Shown here one piece after another: positions 47,230 to 58,414 of a stretch of DNA of 64,000 nt (the stretch's first letter is position 1; each line of letters starts with the position of its first letter). A model generated the notes under the pieces. The model worked only from the letters and a program-made list of their open reading frames with translations. It had not been told where the DNA came from and did no database searches. The position numbers and the translations under genes are program-made. Source of the DNA: Kwoniella bestiolae CBS 10118 (Eukaryota > Basidiomycota > Tremellomycetes > Tremellales > Cryptococcaceae); contig NC_089247.1 in assembly GCF_000512585.2 (NCBI RefSeq), forward strand, positions 1,240,001 to 1,304,000, written 5' to 3'.

Positions 47230-48150
47230 CTTATCGATATATCTGATAGATCAGAGAAAGGAATGAGGAGGTGGTGTGAAAAGGTCGTGGTATGATCGTG
47301 TACGAGAGTGGGGCAGAAAGCAGGAGGAAGGTTGGGGTGATTGATGGTGGCAACTGGTATTGAGGATGTTGTTATTGTTTTTGCTGGGTATATCTAAACA
47401 CTGCTTGAAAAAGGGCGTGGTAAAGACGATGTTGAGCCGAGGAGGAAAGGGGAAATAGACATACACAAAGTTAACTTAGATTGTATGAGGATAATCGCCG
47501 ATGGGACCGGTAGTGTGCAATGTACAGTGTACAGGGTACTATCGAGTAATACATGAAAGACTATGCTTACCTGATTCTATGAATCTTTTGGAGAGGGAGA
47601 GTTGGTATCGCAAAGCTGACAATGGTCCTTGATGATGATGATAAGGATGATGAAATTGAGAATGAGAGATGACGGTGATGAAGGGGAAAAGGAAATCGGG
47701 TAACAACAGTTAAGAAGTGCAAATCAAGGTTCACAACATCTCAGATCTATCCGATCACCTCGTGGCACATACACATGAGTAACCCCAATGCCACTCAGTA
47801 TACATATTCTACTTTTCCCTCTCTCATATCCAGTGCAGCAGGAGAAGAGCATGAGCTGCGCAGCCTGCTGTCTGCCTCTGAACATGCTGATCATGACATG
47901 CAAAGCACATCCATGTGTGATTAGTTCCTTCCTTGGCATTACAACGCACGACTATGAGCCTTCGCTCCCTCTTTTGTCCCATGACCTCACCCCTTGGATC
48001 CTGCATCGAGTCGGTCGATGTCTACTTCATTCTATTACAAATCTGCACTATATCCCCCAGTCTGGAACGCATATGATATATCTAACTTTCTCTTCGACGA
48101 AGACACTTTACTCATCAAACCGCCCTCACCAGACAACTTAAGCTTGAACA
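47230..48150. promoter_or_regulatory. Divergent promoter with probable 5' UTR intron of EDC4
   Basis: This gap is 0.92 kb. On the minus strand a donor (CAG followed by GTAAGC) at about 47574 and acceptors at about 47245 (ATCAG) and just before the ATG (ATAAG) suggest a 5' UTR intron of about 330 nt for EDC4. Further upstream the region is AT-rich with ATG/GAT repeats (47630-47660). No coding gene is supported between 47230 and 48150. Confidence 0.4.
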
Positions 48151-48589
48151 ATGAGCACCACAACCAGGTAAGTAAGATAGTCCCACCTCCCCAGATGATT
48201 TCACGATAGATGACATAACTTGTCTATTCGATCGTTACAGCGACGAATTGTTAGCCAGCGCCATCGCAGCGAACGAGGCATACTTCAGGCATGTGGATGA
48301 GCATGGGATAGTGACGCCGGAAATGGACGCCAGACTGATGGCGATCAATCTTCGGGTCAGAGAAGAAGAATGTACCGACCAGGATGCAGTGACAAGATGG
48401 AAGGACCAACAGAGTCTGCTTGGGTGTACCTCGATCTGGGCCAAGGTCGTGGAAGATCCAGAACGATACCAGGAATCCTTTGGCGATGAATATCAAGAGG
48501 ACTATTTGAAGTTTCTCGAGAGATCCAAGTCGAAGGTGACCACTGATGATCTGTCTTTGACAGATAGTACATCTGCAGAAGGGAATTAG
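48151..48589 (+). CDS. Small unknown protein
   Basis: Two exons (48151-48167, 48241-48589) join at a phase-2 intron with a GTAAGT donor and TTACAG acceptor, giving 121 residues. The protein is mostly helical and acidic: DELLASAIAANEAYFRHVDE, GIVTPEMDARLMAINLRVRE, then CTDQDAVTRWKDQQSLLG, IWAKVVEDPERYQESFGDEY and QEDYLKFLERSKSKVTTDD. No cysteine clusters, membrane segments or signal peptide are visible. I do not recognise a family. The clean intron and balanced composition support a real gene; an alternative upstream ATG at about 48015 is in a different frame and unsupported. Confidence 0.6.
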
Positions 48590-49400
48590 CAACTTCTGTA
48601 TCGTATTGGCCACTAAGATCCGATTCCGCAGATTGGCAATATGACTCCATATGGCCCATTACACTTTACACTTTACGGTAAGCTGCCTAATATCTCATAA
48701 TATTCGGATTGTGTTTAGTACCCTGCTGTCATGAGTATTTCCATGAATATCATGAGACAACAGCGCTCGCTTTTGAGGGATACAGTAGCGATGTTTCACG
48801 TATCCAAGTATACGGTCCATCAGCCATGCAGAGGTACAGCACTTCCTTCCAGGCGAAAACGGGTGGATTGTAATTGCAAATCATAGCTACCTATCTATCA
48901 CCTCAATTGGGACAATACCATGAAATGGTACACCAATGACAATACAGCCGCTTCGTATAATACTGTATGCGCATGAAACAACGGAATGTGGGAAGTAGAA
49001 ATACAGTAGTTTCATTCTCTGCCTATTTCTTTCTTCTATTGAATTGAAAAATATTATAAGGTATAAATTATACGTGTATCGACTAATCATGTATTGGATA
49101 CACGGTTGATTACTGCCACTTCCACTCATCACTAGACCTTCCCGCTTCACTGGCTCACAATGACACATATCCCACTCGACTACTCCGTCTCACTCACATC
49201 CGCTTCAATTATAAATTACTAAGAGCCCTCGAGGAGGAGAAAAGGAAGAAATAAAATAAAAATCGGAGACTAAAGTTTCAGACGTCAAAAATCGAGAAAA
49301 AAGCTTCTGGATAAGGTTTTTTGATCCGATTTTCGCTGCTAGTCGCTCAAATTTAGTACTGCAAATATCAAAAATCATCAGGTTAGCTTCCTCTTCTTCC
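48590..49400. other. Convergent intergenic region
   Basis: Roughly 0.8 kb between facing 3' ends. No supported gene. Part of this stretch (49353-49400) becomes intron and terminal exon if the GC-AG intron of the Rim9-like gene is real. Confidence 0.4.
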
Positions 49401-50670
49401 CTATTTGTCGAGGAGAGCAGATCTACTTGCCTTTTCACCGGCGAAACGCCCACTGGAGAATCTCCCAAAGGCTCCGCAAGTACTAGCGCACATGGAGAGG
49501 ACGAGAGCACCGAAGGCGGCGATGGTGAACCAGTTGGCGTTGCCCTGGAAATTGGGATGAAAACGGTTAGTACGGGATCAATCGAGTGAGGAAGGAGCGG
49601 AGGGAAGAGGGAGGGGGGGAGGGGAAGAGGAACGGAACAGGGAGAGATGGGAGGTGAGGGAGAGAGAGGGAAGGAAAATAGAAATTGGAGGTGAGAGAAG
49701 GGAAGGATGAGGGTAGTGGGAAGCCAACCGGCGACGGATGAGGGTAAGGAGGACGGAAAAGTGGGCCTAGAGCAGAGCAGTCCAAAAGCAAACTCACCAA
49801 ACCAGCATCGTACCCAGCATCATGAATCCTGTTCTTAAGTACATTCCAAAGTACCATATCAATCACGAAGATGACAAGAGTCACCACAGCGCCGAGAGCA
49901 GCAGTGATAGCCATGAAGATGGTGGCTACTCTTGAAGCGGCACAGGCAGCCAAGAGACCAAAGACGAGGGAGAAGAAGGCGAAGCCTCCTGCGATGGGGT
50001 GGAGGATGAGGGTGTAGGTGAGGTTATGGAGGATTTTGTCGTTGAGTGAGATTGAGCTGGAGGGTGGAAGGGAGTCAGTGTTGGGTTCTAGACTAGGATG
50101 ATGGTGTGGGATGGGGTGCGACGTAGTTGTCTATCCTCTCATATATATGAAGAGGAGAGGAGTGTGGGAGGGATGATGAGCAGAGAGGGGAAGAATTGGG
50201 GGTGGGAAGGGTGGGAGATGAGGAGAGAGAAAAGGGGACGACAGGAGAGGAAGGGGAAGAGAAGAGGTAAGAGCAGGCCAGACCAGAGGGCGACTCCAAA
50301 AGTCATATATGGAAGACGTCCACTCACTCAGCACCAGGTAGCGACAAATTGTACCCCACACTCCTACTACTACAAGCGCCATTCTTGATACAGTACCCAA
50401 ATACACCGTACACCACTCGCCCAGAGGGGGTAGTAGCATGTAGGAAATCGACTTCGTCCCATGCAGGAGGAGAGATGGAGGCTGTACGCGATGAATGGAG
50501 TATCAGCGATAACACAACACATTACCACTATGTTGATATCAAGACAGATAGCGGAAGCGGAAGCTTCTTATAGGGGAATTGCCAAGGAAAAGGCACTAAA
50601 ACGTACCGAATATAAGGAGAGCCATCGCTGCAAAAGCGAAGAAAAGACCTGGAGCAGCTGGAGAGACCAT
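49401..50670 (-). CDS. SUR7/Rim9-PalI family membrane protein
   Basis: The spliced protein has a first membrane segment (PGLFFAFAAMALLIFASI), an extracellular loop with two Cys and conserved GVFGYCIKNGACSSRSVGYN, then three more membrane segments: LILHPIAGGFAFFSLVFGLL, VATIFMAITAALGAVVTLVI and WFTIAAFGALVLSMCASTCG. This is the layout of PalI/Rim9, a plasma-membrane component of the alkaline-pH Rim signalling pathway, although related SUR7 proteins share it. The first exon ends after ALLIF, the next codes the loop, and the third the two middle segments. The 3' end has two options: reading through gives ASRSALLDK with a stop at 49401, while a consensus GC-AG intron gives a shorter end at 49353. 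Both large introns are purine-rich on the plus strand. Confidence 0.78.
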
Positions 50671-51961
50671 CTTGACTATACTTCAATCGTGTGTAGGTGA
50701 GTGATGGGAAAGATGGAATGAAGGTGGAGAGTGAAGAAGTGAAAAAGTGGCTGGTAGGTGCGGAAGGTCGAGGTTGAGCTTTGATACCGGTTATAAGAGG
50801 TGTTTGCGCGAGTATGGCTTGTGATACTAGCTTATGAGAAGTTTGATTTGTTGATGTATATGGATGTATTGATATTATAGAATGAATGATGAAGAGATGA
50901 AAAGTAATGTTCTAGCTCGATATGATGATGATGATGAGTAGGTGAAGTACAGAGTGTATCCTAGCATACCGAGTAGTAGCAGGTGGTACAAAGTGAAAAA
51001 GTCTAGTCCTAGTCGATCTGTGGCTGGCTCATTTCTTTCTCCTTCTCCTCTTTTACCCCAACCCTAGAGTCCGGAATTAAAATACGTCATTTTTAAATCA
51101 TTTTTCTCATTAATCACCAAAGACCCTTTCCCGGTTTCTGAGACATTACCCTCCTTCCCTCCCTTTGCTCCCTCGATCATGCAGTGATCCATACTCGAGT
51201 ATGTCATCAACACTCCAACCTGCTCATGAGGAACCAATCTACTTCTGGTACATGTCCCATACTGTACGTTATCCCTAACCACTTGCCGATCCGGATCAGA
51301 CATATGACATCGTTACGATACTCGTACTCTACTAGCATGTTGGATCTCGAACCAAACATCAGTTGCATGTGAGAACCATGAGTATGACGTCTTTGGTAGC
51401 CAACTTGGATTACTGTAAATTGATTACAACTTCTAGCTTCTTGCTGCTTTCGGGTCTGATAGATGTACAAACAACGTGGAAGACATCGATCCATGTGCTG
51501 TACTGTACATAGTTGCTTCACCTCACCGTAATATGGGTATCAATTTACAACCTATGATGAGCTTTAGGATCAAGCCAAAGCTGTTATGGTATCATAGGGC
51601 GCAATAGTGTCCAAGGAAGGACATACCACCAATCATCTATGTCTTCTGACAATCGACACAGGATGTTTGCATGACAATAGTACGATTGTAGAAATAAGCT
51701 ATACGTATATCCAAATAACCAAAACATACACATTTTGAAGACACCGAAAGAGAACGAGCATGAGAATGAAAATGGAGATTCGAAAAAAATGAAAATGTTA
51801 CGATTAAGAGGGGGTATAGGGTATTATAAACAGGTCAAGTCGGGGGAATACTAGAAAGTAAGAAAGAAAGAGGTGACAAGTGCTTTGGGGTATCTAAAAC
51901 GAGTTTCATTGCGTGAGGCGAGAGCTGCAATGCCGAACGGTGTGCGCCTGCCCCTGTCAAT
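50671..51961. promoter_or_regulatory. 1.3 kb intergenic region upstream of Rim9-like gene
   Basis: It holds the promoter of the Rim9-like gene (ATG/GAT repeats at 50920-50938) and the 3' UTR of ARF6. A small minus-strand ORF from a real ATG at 51303 to 51064 (79 codons, no family features) could be an upstream ORF or chance. No RNA gene was recognised. Confidence 0.4.
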
Positions 51962-53306
51962 CTATGACTTGGTGCCCTTTACATTCTGCGATAACCATTG
52001 AAGTCCCTCGAATAGACCTTCTCCGGTGGTAGCGCAACTGTGATATGCAGGGGTAATGAGTCAGCTCTGATACTTGGTATTCTTTCCGTGATTTACATGG
52101 AAGAAAGTATTTCGTTGCTGTCACTTCATCGTCATATCTCCTTCACTGATTTTCTGCTCTTAGCACACAAGGTCTTTGCAAAACTTCATCTCCTCTCCTG
52201 CAAACATATGATAGCTCCTCTGCCCGTAATATCCCATCATACCATGTATAGCTCTCTGATCGTTCAAACCCCTTACTTCCCGTGCCACTGCGCACTCGAG
52301 ATACTGAACAAGATATAACTCACCTAGGATGCACATACCAACTCCTATCCCTCATCTTATGCAAACCCAATTTCTCCGTAACTTCAGCCGGTGACATAGC
52401 TACGAGCATCAAGCAGGATGGACGATATCAGCCAATACACCCTCGGTGACCTACGAATCCACAGGTTACTCACCTCCTGGCAGATCCTGCTTGTTCGCAA
52501 AGACCATCAAAAGACAATCCCTCATCTCCCTATCCGCTAGGATACGTTCCAGTTCTAATCTAGCTTCGTCGATCCTATCTCTATCGCCCGAGTCGATGAC
52601 GAATATCAATCCCTAGGTGCGAGATAAGATGAATCAGCTTTAATCCCATGCGACAAGCTTGTGATATTGAGACATGATCGGTATTGGACAGAGGTCATCC
52701 CCAACGTATTGTCATAGTGACAGAGGTGTACGACAACTTACCTGCGTTCCGGTGTAATAATGCCTCCACAGGGGCCTTATCTTATCTTGCCCACCTACGT
52801 CCTATGTCCCGACTGTAGATCAGCTCAGATCCTTGATCGACCCTACCGATATGAACTTGTTCTCCTCTACTTTGACACTTGTTCAAGATGTTCAAGCGTA
52901 TTACTCACCCATACATTGAACTTCACATTCTTATATGTGACAGTCTCCACGTTGAATCCGACCGTGGGGATGGTAGTGACAGATTGGTTGAGTTTGAGCT
53001 TGTATAGGATAGCTGGGGTAATACAGAAAACCATTAGCTCGTTTTTCCATCTGCAACATATCATTGTGGTTTCTTGGCAATCTATCCTCATGTTCTGGGC
53101 TGAGAACAGCTTGATATCCATGAAGAGTGAGGAGGATGAGCGAATTACACTTACTCGTCTTACCAGCAGCATCCAATCCAAGCATCAAGATTCGCATCTC
53201 CTTGTTTCCGAACAGCTTGCCTATAACGTTGATATTGTTTAGTTGACACTCAACTTGACCATACGACCGGGAGCTCACCTAAGGCTTTGCTAAGTTGACC
53301 ACCCAT
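51962..53306 (-). CDS. ARF6: ARF-family GTPase, Arf6 type
   Basis: Arf6 is a small GTPase of the plasma membrane and endosomes, controlling vesicle traffic and actin. The start at 53306 gives MGGQLSKALG with the N-myristoylated Gly2, then KLFGNKEMRILMLGLDAAGK (P-loop GLDAAGKT). It continues with LNQSVTTIPTVGFNVETVTY (switch 1), WDVGGQDKIRPLWRHYY (switch 2), GLIFVIDSGDRDRIDEARLE, and FANKQDLPGAMSPAEVTEKL (NKQD), ending in SCATTGEGLFEGLQWLSQNV and KGTKS. The sequence keeps the Arf6-specific FGNKEMRI and QSVTTIPTVGFNVETVTY features, so Arf6 rather than Arf1 is likely. All four G motifs are intact. Several short introns split it. It shares a 0.7 kb divergent promoter with DAHP synthase. Confidence 0.93.
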
Positions 53307-54028
53307 CTTGGATATCTGCTTGGAATCTACTTTCCTAGATTAATGTGGATAAATTCGAATCGATAAGATGCAACTCAACCTCGAGATCTTTCAAGGTGTG
53401 ATTGACTCGTTCGTCTTTCGTATACGTTGGCTCCTCCGTGATCCGTGCTTGAGCTTGAGCTATCCTCGTTCTTTCCTCTTTCAGGTGTACGTATTAAAGG
53501 AACCAATGTATGTCTCGCCTTGTCGTACGTTATAAGCTGGACGGACAGAGGTATATGGGTGGGTGGTTGATGGTGAGAGAAGGGAAAAGAGCGACTAAGC
53601 TGGATTGTAAGTATGAGGTATATAGTATAAATGTAGAGAGGTATAAGAGAGAGAGAGATAAGGAGATCAATGCATTTTACTGTATATATTCATTCAATTC
53701 AACATCAACTGGTCAACCTGAAACGCATGGATCTCATTCTCAACGCGTCACTTACGTAACTGATCCAAAGACAAGTGCGGGGAAGATATCACCGTCAGTG
53801 TGGCACCGTTCAGCGAGTGGCGATGACCGCTTGGAGTGAGATCAGGAATTACCGGCGGAATGACTCGTCATGTGCGATTTTGGTGATTTTCTGATTCTTT
53901 TTTTGAGTCGGGAGCAGACAGATCCAACCAACGTTTATGTAGATGTCAAACCGTATATATACATATAACAATATCAACGATAGAATAAGATACACAACAC
54001 CATCAACAACAGCTGAACCGAACAAGCA
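53307..54028. promoter_or_regulatory. Bidirectional promoter ARF6 / DAHP synthase
   Basis: Visible motifs include a perfect palindrome TTACGTAA at 53752-53759, TGACTCG at 53861-53867 and TGAGTCG at 53904-53910, and a TATA-like run TATATATACATATA at 53954-53967, about 65-75 bp before the DAHP synthase ATG. TGACTC half-sites are the core of Gcn4/Cpc1-type bZIP binding, which would fit an amino-acid biosynthesis gene. This is motif matching by eye. Confidence 0.45.
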
Positions 54029-55963
54029 ATGTACACTCCTCCCAAGATATCAGTAAGAGACGTGAGTTCATCTTTCATCCCCTTAGATGATTCAGGAAAG
54101 GTAGAACTCAACTCACTTTGACATTTCTACCAGGCAATGGACATGTTAGATGATAGAAGGGTGAAATGCGTCAGACCATTGATCCCGTACGTGCATCTCG
54201 TTCCAATCGATGCCTTTCCCTCTGTGATATCTACTGATCTTGTCATGTTCGACAGTCCTCAAATCCTTCTCGAAGAGTAAGTTGATCCGAAGGTAAACAT
54301 CAGGTAATTGTCACAACTGACTAATAACGCACATAGACTCCCCCTCTCTCTCCGGGGTGCCCAGACAGTATTAGACGGAAGAAGACAAGTAGAAGCCGTA
54401 GTAAAAGGTGATGATGATAGGCTTTTGGTCGTTGTAGGGTATGTATCCTTCTTCTCTCTCTCTCATATCATCATCGACACATGCTGATATACGTTGTTGG
54501 ATACGCTCAGACCATGCTCAGTGCACGATCCCGAACAAGCCATAGCTTATGCTAAGAAATTGGCAGAGTACGCTCAGGAGGCCAAAGATGACTTGATGAT
54601 TGTCATGAGAGTATACTTTGAGAAGTGCGTTCTGTCAATCATCCTCAGAATCCCCAGTACCAATCATGCTGATTGATATATCCTTCTATCAGACCCAGAA
54701 CAACAGTAGGATGGAAAGGACTGATCAATGGTCAGTTGATGTCCTGGCACTTTCGAAAATACCCATCAACTGATATGAAGATATGAGACTATAGACCCCG
54801 ACATGAACGGTACCTACCAGATCAACCGAGGGCTCAAACTTGCCAGAAAGTTATTATTAGACATCACCGAATTGGGTCTCCCGACTGCAGGAGAATTCCT
54901 GGGTGAGCTCCTCCTTTCTTTTTGCAACTCACGCACGCACAGAAAGCTGATTATGTCTTCGATCGATATTTTAGATGTCATCTCTCCACAATACCTCGCC
55001 GACCTCAGTTCGTGGGGTGCCATCGGAGCTCGAACGACCGAATCTCAAGTGCACAGGGAGTTGGCGAGTGCTTTGTCGATGAGTGTGGGATTCAAGAATG
55101 GTACAGTGAGTGTAGTCTCAACATTCACACATGTCTACATCACGATCTTCATCTCAGTCGTATCTCGGGACCACTCTGATGACTCATTGGAAAACCCGTT
55201 GACCGTCACTAATACCTTTATCCGTTATATAGGACGGCTCAATCGATATCGCCGTAGACGCCATCAAAGCCGCTGGATCAGGCCACACTTTCCTATCAGT
55301 CACCAAACAAGGTCTTTCAGCTATCGTCGAGACTGAGGGGAACAATTCCACGCACGTTATTTTGAGAGGTTCCTCAAAAGGTCCTAATTACGCTGCTGAG
55401 CATGTACAATCGGCTGGGGAGAAGTTGAAGAAGGCTGGATTGCCTGCTAAGATCATGGTGAGTTGGTTAGATATCCGCATTGGACTGAAGATGGTTAAGA
55501 CGGCAATCGAGATAATCTGTATTCCGCCAAGAGTCTGTTACTGTCTAGTGGAATTTGATGTGATGCTGATATTGGATTCGCACAGATCGACTGCTCTCAC
55601 GGTAACTCTTCCAAACAACATATCAAACAGATCGAAGTAGGACATGATATCGTGAGTTTCCGTGTACTGCGTGCTGAAAGTCACTTTATCATATTGCAAA
55701 GCTAATAAACGATCACCGCGTAGTCCTCCCAAATGTCCTCCGGCTCAACTTCCCAAATGATCATGGGCGTAATGATCGAATCAAACATCAACGAGGGTAA
55801 ACAGAGTGTACCTCCCGAAGGACCATCGGGATTGAAATACGGCGTATCAGTTACGGACGCCTGTATATCCTTGGAACAGACTATCCCATTATTGGACGAA
55901 TTGAGGAAAGGTGTACAGCAGAGAAGAGAGAATGTGAAGAACAAGCACTTGAACGGGGAGTAG
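54029..55963 (+). CDS. DAHP synthase (3-deoxy-7-phosphoheptulonate synthase)
   Basis: This is the first enzyme of the shikimate pathway, condensing phosphoenolpyruvate and erythrose-4-phosphate. About ten exons give a class I (ARO3/ARO4, AroFGH) enzyme. In order: VKCVRPLIPPQILLEELPLS, the repeat-like RRQVEAVVKGDDDRLLVVVG, PCSVHDPEQAIAYAKKL, LMIVMRVYFEKPRTTVGWKG, then INDPDMNGTYQINRGLKLAR, LLLDITELGLPTAGEFLDVI, GAIGARTTESQVHRELASAL, SMSVGFKNGTDGSIDIAVDA, GNNSTHVILRG, IDCSHGNSSKQH, MIMGVMIESNINEGKQ and YGVSVTDACISLEQT. Metal-binding and substrate residues (C61 in PCSVHD, KPRTT, GFKNG, DCSH, D in VTDAC) are all present. I cannot tell the Phe- from the Tyr-sensitive form. Confidence 0.93.
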
Positions 55964-56228
55964 ACGATGTAGGGTGATCAGTTGATCTTAGTACAGGTTG
56001 ACATTCGGAGTAAATTCGACTCAAAAAGGACCCGTGTAGGGACTGTTTAGCCTATGTATGATAATGCATGCTTCGCGCAGTTGGTATTGGACCATCACAA
56101 ACATCTTACTAAATCATATCGATTGCTCGAATTGCGGACTTGGGGCGAGAGTCGTGCTAAACAACGGGTCGTGCTGCAGTGTTTAGCGCAAGTAGCATGT
56201 TCGTGGTACATCACCAGACTATCTGATA

Positions 56229-56939
56229 CTATATCACATCAAAGGTCGAAAGCCACAAGACAGTTATCGAATCGCATATACTCGAACTAAAATAAGTCAC
56301 CATATCCGATGCCAGACGTCCCCTTTGGCAACGCTTGCCTTGGACCTTCTCCATCAGGCTCGCTATCGAATTTATGAGCTGTTCCACTTGCCACACGCGC
56401 TTGAACTCTCGTTCGGCAATTCTGAGCCTCTCTTGCTCTGCTTCGTCCTCTTGACACGCTTGTTCATAATCCTTCAAGAAGCTTTGCTTGCTTCTCTCGA
56501 ACGCCGCCGAATCTCTCAATGTATGTTCAGGTTTCGACTCGAGCGAACGCCAGTAGGCCAGCAATCTTCGATCCTCGTCCGTCTCGACTAAGATCCCATC
56601 CCGATGGTCCATAGCATAATGCAGAAACTTCTGGCACTCCAATTCGAGCGGATCGTCGTGATTCTGAACTTCATTCTCCACTTCCAACTTGCTCTTCACC
56701 TGAGTGTATCGCTTGAACACCTCGGTGAAAGTTATTTTGTACCTACGGTGCATCAATATAGAGGAACTGTGAGAATAACAAGAACTGATAAATCACCCTA
56801 CGGGACCAGCTTACCCTTCGGATCCACCTTCGCCTGATCGCACAGGCCTGGTGGGGTATACACCAGTAAGAATGGCCTTCACCGTCTTCAGTATATGCCA
56901 GTGGTTATCGCTTGCAAATTCTCGATACTTGTCATACAT
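56229..56939 (-). CDS. Tandem-array family member A (possibly broken 5' end)
   Basis: This is the leftmost member of an unrecognised tandem family. Exons 56815-56939 and 56229-56766 join by a phase-2 intron (GTAAGC donor, CTCACAG acceptor) to 220 residues from the internal ATG. Features: REFASDNHWHILKTVKAILT in the N-terminal block, FTEVFKRYTQVKSKLEVENE, then ECQKFLHYAMDHRDGI, LLAYWRSLE, FERSKQSFLKDYEQAC and a longer C-terminal tail than the others. The frame continues upstream to an ATG at 57005 whose position aligns with the starts of other copies (followed by SCPYPSEDPN, like RCPDPNKDWD in copy E), but a TGA at 56979-56981 (codon 9) interrupts it. Either translation starts at 56939 or the copy is decaying. 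Confidence 0.5.
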
Positions 56940-57005
56940 CTCTGTATCGTTAGGGTCTTCTGAGGGATAGGGGCACGATCAGGAAGGTTTTATGATCGTT
57001 GACAT

Positions 57006-57435
57006 TTTGTTGTGTCTTTCTGTTCGTCAATTCCCACGGGCAAGTGAGATTGAAGATGACTCTTCAAATTGAAATAGAATGAGAGACGATAGAGTGGCAA
57101 ATGTACCGTGTGAGTTGTACAGTACAGACATATATATATATGACACAAAGAGCGTTGGCCTTCCTCGCAGACGTCATTTCATGCTTCTTTCCCATTTTCG
57201 CGTTTCAGGGGGTTACAAAGGGTGTCGTGTCTTGACCCTTCGCACGATCGCCTTTGTGTGCTCAGCCGAAGATCAATCCGCACTCCACCAGAAGCTGAAT
57301 GAAACTTTGCAGGCCGACCCACCCCCATCTGCTGTAGGCCATGCATCATAGATACAAGCAAGTATGAATCCATTCACGTACTTTATCAGGCTACCTGTCG
57401 GAAAGGGAGGATGAACCTCGTTGTAAACCCCTAAC
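57006..57435. other. Spacer between copies A and B
   Basis: About 430 bp with no splice-supported gene. A plus-strand frame (57079-57351) has no recognisable feature. It presumably holds the promoter of A and the 3' end of B. Confidence 0.4.
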
Positions 57436-57981
57436 TTAATCCACGCTCGACCCCTGACCACCACAACGCGCACGAAGCCCCAGAGTCTCCTCATACCCCT
57501 TCATAAATCGCTTCTTGGCCCCCTCACTATTTCCCGAGCCGAGTTTGTTGGGGAGAAAGCGCAATTGGTTCCTCCATGTGTCCAGCCTTTCCCTGTTCTC
57601 CTCTGGTTCTCTCAACGGTCCCTCCAGCTCTGTGACAGCGTCATTGAGTATCGAATAGATCTGATTTGAAGCGTCTTCGGTCATAAAGTCGTCATGTGTC
57701 TTGATGATCCTACTGTTCAGCTGCAGAGTTGCCACGAGGACTTGGGTGGGATCCTTGGCAGGGACACCATTCGATGTTGTAGAGTACTGTCAGTACTCTC
57801 CCTTGAGATAGGCATAAGTAGTATCTTCTATCTCCCCTAAATGATCGTTGTCCCACTGCTCCAATGCCTTGCAGCCTTCTTCGCCATTGATAGAGGGGCA
57901 GAGAGAGTCTGAGTACATGTGGGTATCGGAAGTCACAGCCCATTTGGGTATGATGAGCGATTTGGAATAGCTTATGATCAT
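57436..57981 (-). pseudogene. Tandem-array family member B, interrupted by TGA
   Basis: One frame runs from the ATG at 57981 to the stop at 57436 (182 codons) with a single TGA at 57790-57792. Before it: LCPSINGEEGCKALEQWDND, HLGEIEDTTYAYLKGEY. After it: QYSTTSNGVPAKDPTQVLVA, TLQLNSRIIKT, then AVTELEGPLREPEENRERLD, TWRNQLRFL and AKKRFMKGYEETL. Copy C reads straight through the same position (NGEYSRWSTPGK, KDPSDVLDASLMANSYTHTI), which shows the TGA is an interruption and not an intron. No intron with consensus sites can remove it (the only GT-AG here would be 10 nt). Nonsense mutation is most likely; stop read-through cannot be excluded. Confidence 0.6.
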
Positions 57982-58414
57982 AGCGCCGGTGGCGAAAGTA
58001 TTGGAGTAGCTGAAGGTTGCTCTTCGTATATGTCGTGGACAGAGCCCCGGAGTAGCATACTCTTTGCGTACTTCTGGCTATTCAGGGCGTTCCAAGGAAA
58101 TACAAAAGCTCTCTCATTCTGATCCTTTATGCAGGTCCATCTAAACTTTCCATTGTCTCGAGTCGAGGGCGAATGTACGCCACAACTCATGATCATGGCC
58201 TTCGCTATACATCCTGCTACCTGAGTGACGGTAGTCCACGGTTAGGAGCAAAGTCTCGGGTATGGTCAGCCAGCTCAAGCTTCCTCCTTACCATAATAAT
58301 ATCATGCATCATGTAACGGTACTGAACTGGGCTCCTCAGACAGACTGAGTGTTGTCGCTGGGCTCGTAAGTCGAATCAAAATAATGATCGATGACTTAAC
58401 TGCTCTGTATCCCC
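57982..58414. other. Spacer between copies B and C, with duplicated segment
   Basis: No gene is supported. It contains a segment (58074-58109) that closely matches 59155-59189 upstream of copy C, so part of the 5' flank was duplicated with the gene. An open frame at 57978-58196 spans this segment but has no family features. Confidence 0.45.

Noticed and set aside
57273..57494. Minus-strand 73-codon frame between copies A and B
   Set aside because: No resemblance to the array family and no splice support; it overlaps the end of copy B in another frame.
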